DNA from: Armatimonadota bacterium
Lineage (GTDB): Bacteria; Sysuimicrobiota; Sysuimicrobiia; Sysuimicrobiales; Humicultoraceae
Assembly (NCBI GenBank): GCA_016199305.1
Contig: JACQGZ010000005.1
Span: forward strand, 1-10,460
DNA: 10,460 nucleotides
Direction of reading: 5' to 3'
Shown in pieces: positions 7,140 to 10,460 of this stretch. Position numbers and translations under genes: made by a program. The notes below the pieces were generated by a model. It saw only the letters and a program-made list of their open reading frames with translations, had not been told where the DNA came from and made no database searches. Each line of letters starts with the position of its first letter. Position 1 is the first letter of the stretch.

Positions 7140-7161
7140 CCGCGGGTAAGATAGACCGCGG
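7140..7161 (+). repeat. Inverted repeat CCGCGG-N10-CCGCGG before the second operon
   Basis: CCGCGG occurs at 7140-7145 and 7156-7161, separated by GTAAGATAGA. Each copy is itself a palindrome, and together they can form a 6-bp stem with a 10-nt loop just upstream of the methyltransferase start. It could be an operator, a 5'-UTR hairpin or a GC-rich coincidence. No T run follows, so it is not an intrinsic terminator. The 63-nt gap 7113-7175 has TTTACA (7120-7125) and TAAGAT (7147-7152), but their 21-bp spacing is too long for a confident promoter. Confidence 0.35.
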
Positions 7162-7175
7162 AGCCTCATGCTACT

Positions 7176-7883
7176 ATGAACCCGCTGCTGGCCCCCCCAC
7201 CGCGGGAGCAGATCTCCGAACTGATGGACCTCCCGCACCCCCGGCCCGCGATGGAAGCGTGTCTGGCGGAGTTGGAGCGGCTGAATCGCCTGCTGGGGGT
7301 GCGGCGGCTCGTGTGGCGCCACCTCCGGCGGTTCGTGCGCCCCGGCGACCGGATCCTCACCATCGCCGATGTGGCCACGGGCGGCGCGGACCTGCCGCGC
7401 GCCTTCGCCCTGTGGGGGCGGCGGCGGGGCCTCACCATCCGCACGATCGCCATCGACAACCATCCCACCACGGCGCTGATCGCCCGGGACCGCTCCCGCA
7501 CCTTTCCGGAGATCCGCGTGCTCCTGGCCGAAGCGGGCGCCCTGCCGCTGGCCGACCACAGTGTCGACGTCGGCGTCTTCACCTCCGCCTTGCACCACCT
7601 GGCGCGGCCGGAGGCGCTGCGGGCGCTGCGTGAGCTCGACCGGGTCAGCCGGCGGGGGTTCATCGTGACCGATCTCGTGCGGGCCTGGGGAGCATATCTA
7701 GGCGCCCGCGCGCTTGCGCTCTTCCTGCTGCGCAGCCCGCTCACCCGCACCGACGGCCCGCGCTCCGTGCTGAGGTCCTACACGGTGCGCGAGGCCCGGG
7801 CACTCCTCCAAGATGCCGGCCTCTCCGGCGTGCGACTGACCCCGCATCCCCTCTTCCGCCTGGCCATGGTCAAAGAGACGTAG
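7176..7883 (+). CDS. Class I SAM-dependent methyltransferase
   Basis: A 235-residue soluble protein with a Rossmann methyltransferase core. Motif I is IADVATGGADLP (around Asp65), a relaxed form of the glycine loop. The acidic residue ending the second strand is Asp94 in AIDNHP, and the motif IV region LPLADHSVDVGVFTSALHHL spans 123-142. It should transfer a methyl group from S-adenosylmethionine to a small molecule; the acceptor cannot be told. The N-terminal 50 residues are helical and charged, perhaps a lid. GCGGAG at 7158-7163 is 12 nt from ATG 7176, rather far. A tiny ORF, ATG-CTA-CTA-TGA (7168-7179), sits between them and its stop overlaps this start. The gene lies 4 nt before the FAD oxidoreductase and begins the presumed biosynthetic operon. 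UbiE/COQ5-like quinone methylation is an alternative, but the ketosynthase nearby favours polyketide or fatty-acid tailoring. Confidence 0.82.
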   Translation: MNPLLAPPPREQISELMDLPHPRPAMEACLAELERLNRLLGVRRLVWRHLRRFVRPGDRILTIADVATGGADLPRAFALWGRRRGLTIRTIAIDNHPTTALIARDRSRTFPEIRVLLAEAGALPLADHSVDVGVFTSALHHLARPEALRALRELDRVSRRGFIVTDLVRAWGAYLGARALALFLLRSPLTRTDGPRSVLRSYTVREARALLQDAGLSGVRLTPHPLFRLAMVKET

Positions 7884-7887
7884 CGCG

Positions 7888-9093
7888 ATGGGACGGACCG
7901 CGGAGGTCGTCATCGTCGGAGGCGGGCCGGCGGGCGCCGCGACGGCGGCCGCTCTGGCGCGGCGCGGGCGCGAGGTCCTCGTGCTGGAACGTGCGACCTT
8001 CCCACGCGACAAACTCTGCGGCGACTTCATCCATCCGCTCGGCGTGGCGGCGCTGGACCGGCTGGGTGTGCTGGACGAGATCCGGCCGCGGGCACGGGCG
8101 CTGCGGGGGATGATGATCGTCTCCCCGGCTGGGCGGGAGGTCTTCGCGCCGTTCCCCGCCGGCATCGGGCTCTCCGTGAGTCGCGCGGTGCTGGACGATC
8201 TCCTCCTCCGGGCGGCGTGGCGCGCCGGCGCGGTCGTGAAGACGGGCCGCGTCGTGCGCCGCGTGCTCCGCCGGGGTGACCGGTGGCGGATCACCACCGA
8301 GGAAGGCGAAGTCGCGGCCCGCGTCCTTATCGGCGCCGACGGCCTGCGGTCCACCGTGGCCCAGGCGGCCGGGTTGCGCGGCGGTCCCCCCCGGCGGGGA
8401 CGCTATGCGATCGGCCTCCGCGTCCGCGGGCTCGGCACCTACGAGGGCTTCGCCGAAATGCATCTTGCCCGTGGGGCGTACTGCGGTGTCTCGGCCTTTC
8501 CCGACGGGCAGGCCAACGTCACCGCGGTGCTGCCGAAGGCGACGGTCGCCTTGAGGCGCGACGTTCTCGCGCAAGGACCGACGCGCGCGAGCATGCTCAC
8601 CCTGCTGGCGTCCTTTCCTTCCCTGGTCTCGCGCCTCCGCCCCGCCGACCCGATCGGCCGCGCCCGCGCGATCGGCCCGCTGGCGCCGGCGGCCGGGCCG
8701 GTCGTGGGAGACGGAGTTCTGCTGGTGGGCGATGCGGCGTGGTTCACCGATCCACTCACCGGACAGGGTGTCAGCCTGGCGCTGACCGGGGCGCTGGTGG
8801 CGGCGGAGGTCATTGCTGGGGCGCTGCGCGCCGGGGATGGTCGCGCCGCCGGCCTCGCGGCGTATGCGCACTGGCATCGCGACCGGCTGAGCGCGCTCCG
8901 GCGGTTTCTCCGCCTGGTGGACTGGATCGCCCTGCGCAGCCCGCTGATCGAGCCGCTGGCGCGCGCCTGGCAGGAGCACCCCGCCCTCGTCTCGCGCTTC
9001 CTGAGCGTCATCGGCCACGGCGATCCGGTGAGCCGCGTGCTCGCCCCGACCTACCTCTCGCGACTGGCGCTGGCATGCATCTGGAGAGCGTAG
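7888..9093 (+). CDS. FAD-dependent oxidoreductase, geranylgeranyl reductase/aromatic hydroxylase superfamily
   Basis: This 401-residue flavoprotein carries the three signatures of the PHBH/geranylgeranyl-reductase fold. The dinucleotide loop VIVGGGPAGAATA (Gly11-Gly16) is followed by Glu34 for the FAD ribose. The DG motif is GADGLRSTVA (149-158), and GVLLVGDAAWFTDPLTGQGVSLAL has the GD motif at 281-282. The FPRDKLCGDF segment (38-47) resembles the CGE/CGD element of geranylgeranyl reductases and related tailoring enzymes. It may reduce double bonds or hydroxylate a carrier-bound or free product; this cannot be decided from sequence. The start follows the methyltransferase stop by 4 nt, with only a weak AGAGA upstream, so coupling is likely. 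The 3' end overlaps the SRPBCC gene by 19 nt. Confidence 0.88.
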   Translation: MGRTAEVVIVGGGPAGAATAAALARRGREVLVLERATFPRDKLCGDFIHPLGVAALDRLGVLDEIRPRARALRGMMIVSPAGREVFAPFPAGIGLSVSRAVLDDLLLRAAWRAGAVVKTGRVVRRVLRRGDRWRITTEEGEVAARVLIGADGLRSTVAQAAGLRGGPPRRGRYAIGLRVRGLGTYEGFAEMHLARGAYCGVSAFPDGQANVTAVLPKATVALRRDVLAQGPTRASMLTLLASFPSLVSRLRPADPIGRARAIGPLAPAAGPVVGDGVLLVGDAAWFTDPLTGQGVSLALTGALVAAEVIAGALRAGDGRAAGLAAYAHWHRDRLSALRRFLRLVDWIALRSPLIEPLARAWQEHPALVSRFLSVIGHGDPVSRVLAPTYLSRLALACIWRA

Positions 9094-9518
9094 TCACGGT
9101 CGCCGCGCCGTGGGAGCGGGTGTTCGCGCTCGCCGCGGACATCGAGCGCTGGGGGGAGCGGTTGCCCCACTACCGCCGGGTGCGCATCCTGGAGCGGGAC
9201 GGCCGCCGCACGGTCGCAGAGATGGCGGCGCGCCGCGGTGCGATCCCCCTCCGGTGGCGCGCCGTGCAGGAGGTGCGCCCGGAGGAGCGGCGCATCCTCT
9301 TTACGCACATCGCCGGGCCGACGCGCGGGATGGCGGTGGAGTGGTTCTTCCTGCCCACCCCGGGCGGCGTGCGCGTGGGAATCCGGCACGACCTGCGCTG
9401 GCCGCCCCCGCTGCACTGGATCGCGGAGTGGGTCGTGGGCCGCTTCTTCATCGCGCACGTGGCCGGGAAGACGCTCAGGCGGATCAAGAGTCTCGCCGAG
9501 ACCGGAGGAGACGCATGA
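9075..9518 (+). CDS. SRPBCC/START-like polyketide cyclase-dehydrase family protein
   Basis: A 147-residue protein with the helix-grip pattern of the polyketide_cyc/SRPBCC families. The first strand and helix are VVTVAAPWERVFALAADIERWGERLPHYRRV, the mid strands are VAEMAARRGAIPLRWRAVQEV and ILFTHIAGPTRGMAVEWFFLP, and a long C-terminal helix (WVVGRFFIAHVAGKTLRRIKSL) closes the pocket. Members bind hydrophobic small molecules; some cyclise or dehydrate poly-beta-keto chains, others carry lipids or quinones. ATG 9075 lies inside the end of the FAD gene and matches the family N-terminus. No clear Shine-Dalgarno precedes it, which suggests translational coupling. The frame is open far upstream, but that part is a shadow of the FAD gene. 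The stop overlaps the ketosynthase start. Its place between a flavoenzyme and a ketosynthase favours a cyclase or product-binding role. Confidence 0.83.
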   Translation: MHLESVVTVAAPWERVFALAADIERWGERLPHYRRVRILERDGRRTVAEMAARRGAIPLRWRAVQEVRPEERRILFTHIAGPTRGMAVEWFFLPTPGGVRVGIRHDLRWPPPLHWIAEWVVGRFFIAHVAGKTLRRIKSLAETGGDA

Positions 9519-10460
9519 TGGACCGCAGACGCGTGGTCATCACCGGGATCGGGGCGGTCACCCCGATGGGCCTGGGGAGCCGGGGACTGCTGGAGGGGAT
9601 GAGGGCGGCCCGCTCCGGCATCCGCCGGATCACCCGCTTCGATCCTGACCGCTTCTCCAGCCGGATCGCCGCGGAAGTCCCCGACTTCGATCCCCTCGCC
9701 TACATGGACACCAAGCGGGCCCGCCGCCTCGACCGCTTTGCCCAGTTCAGCGTCGCCGCGGCGCGGCAGGCCGTGGAGGATGCGAACCTGCACCTGGAGG
9801 ATGAGGACCGCGACCGCTTTGGCATCTTCATCGGCGCGGCCCTCGGCGGCGGCGCCTTCGCCGAGGAGCAGCATGAGATTTTTCTGCGGGAGGGCCTCCG
9901 CCGGATCAAACCGACCCTGGCCCTCGCCGTCTTCTCCGGGTCGGCCTCCTGCAACATCGCCATCGAGTTCGGCATCACCGGGCCCACCAGCGCCAACTCC
10001 GACTCCTGCACGTCGGCGGCCATCGCCATCGGCGAGGCCTTCCGCACCATCCGCGACGGGGACGCGGACATCTTCCTCGCCGGCGGCGTGGAGTGCCCGC
10101 TGGCGCCGTTGATCTTCGGCGCCTTCGACCTGATCCACGCCATGTCCACGCGCAACGAGACTCCGCAGGCCGCCTGCCGTCCCTTCGACAGCGGCCGCGA
10201 CGGCTTCGTCATGGGCGAGGGGGCGGCGATTCTGGTCCTCGAGGAGTACGGCCACGCCGTCCGCCGGAACGCGCCGATCTACGGCGAGATCCTCGGCTAC
10301 GGCACGAGCAACGATGCCCATCACATGACCGCCCCCCTCCCCTCCGGGCAGCAGGCGGCGCGGGCGATGCGCCAGGCGATGGCCGGCGCGGGCCTGACCC
10401 CCGAGCAGATCGGCTATGTCAACGCGCACGCCTCCAGCACATCGCTGAACGATTCCATCG
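9515..10460 (+). CDS. Beta-ketoacyl-ACP synthase, FabF/type II PKS KS-alpha-like (3' truncated by window)
   Basis: This is a condensing enzyme that extends acyl chains by decarboxylative Claisen condensation on an acyl carrier protein. The 315 visible residues start with RRRVVITGIGAVTPMGLG, the standard FabF N-terminus. The nucleophile is Cys165 in NSDSCTSAAIA, and the first catalytic His is His305 in VNAHASSTSLND; both fall within two residues of the E. coli FabF positions. The second His lies beyond the window. FDSGRDGFVMGEGAAILVLEE is also canonical. Cys at the nucleophile position means it is a catalytic KS, not a chain-length-factor partner. The usual HGTSTP stretch reads HASSTS here. 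ATG 9515 overlaps the SRPBCC stop, and GGAGGAG is at 9504-9510; ATG 9518 is equally possible. It could be a second fatty-acid FabF, but the tailoring genes upstream favour a dedicated biosynthetic system. Confidence 0.9.
   Translation, partial: MMDRRRVVITGIGAVTPMGLGSRGLLEGMRAARSGIRRITRFDPDRFSSRIAAEVPDFDPLAYMDTKRARRLDRFAQFSVAAARQAVEDANLHLEDEDRDRFGIFIGAALGGGAFAEEQHEIFLREGLRRIKPTLALAVFSGSASCNIAIEFGITGPTSANSDSCTSAAIAIGEAFRTIRDGDADIFLAGGVECPLAPLIFGAFDLIHAMSTRNETPQAACRPFDSGRDGFVMGEGAAILVLEEYGHAVRRNAPIYGEILGYGTSNDAHHMTAPLPSGQQAARAMRQAMAGAGLTPEQIGYVNAHASSTSLNDSI

Noticed and set aside
5535..7598. 687-codon open frame on the - strand, antisense to the AMIN protein and methyltransferase
   Set aside because: It spans a terminator and two well-supported + strand genes with recognisable domains. 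The translation is low-complexity Gly/Arg/Pro/His-rich, as expected from GC-rich antisense frames.

Overview
The window is very GC-rich bacterial DNA, about 70% G+C by eye, and every supported gene lies on the + strand. It holds the end of a leucine/branched-chain amino-acid operon, a short regulatory-looking intergenic region, one exported cell-wall-type protein, and the start of a second operon that looks like polyketide or modified fatty-acid biosynthesis. The taxon cannot be fixed from sequence alone. High GC, short 'thermophile/archaeal-type' LeuC and LeuD subunits, a near-perfect anti-Shine-Dalgarno match and an AMIN plus phosphodiester-glycosidase protein would fit a GC-rich, possibly thermophilic lineage near Armatimonadota or similar groups. 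That placement is a weak inference.

Region 1 (1-5350): the 3' part of leuA, then leuC, leuD, an unrecognised 50-codon ORF, leuB and ilvD. Each junction overlaps or nearly touches, so this is one polycistronic unit. LeuA makes 2-isopropylmalate, LeuCD isomerise it, LeuB oxidises it to the leucine keto-acid precursor, and IlvD makes the keto acids shared by valine, leucine and isoleucine. The key catalytic and metal-binding residues are visible, and nothing looks broken.

Region 2 (5351-5732): no conventional gene. It contains a strong sigma-A-like promoter, a full-strength Shine-Dalgarno sequence, a 14-codon ORF, mutually exclusive short hairpins and a strong intrinsic terminator with eight T. 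Together these look like a ribosome-mediated transcription attenuator or a short terminated RNA gene. This is the most interesting part of the window.

Region 3 (5733-7112): an exported AMIN-domain plus NAGPA-type phosphodiester glycosidase protein, probably acting at the cell wall or on an exopolysaccharide.

Region 4 (7113-10460): a SAM methyltransferase, a FAD-dependent oxidoreductase of the geranylgeranyl-reductase/hydroxylase superfamily, a SRPBCC polyketide-cyclase-like protein and a FabF-like ketosynthase cut by the window end. They are tightly packed (4-nt gap, then 19-nt and 4-nt overlaps). The gene set suggests an iterative type II PKS-like or specialised fatty-acid pathway, but the product cannot be read from this fragment.
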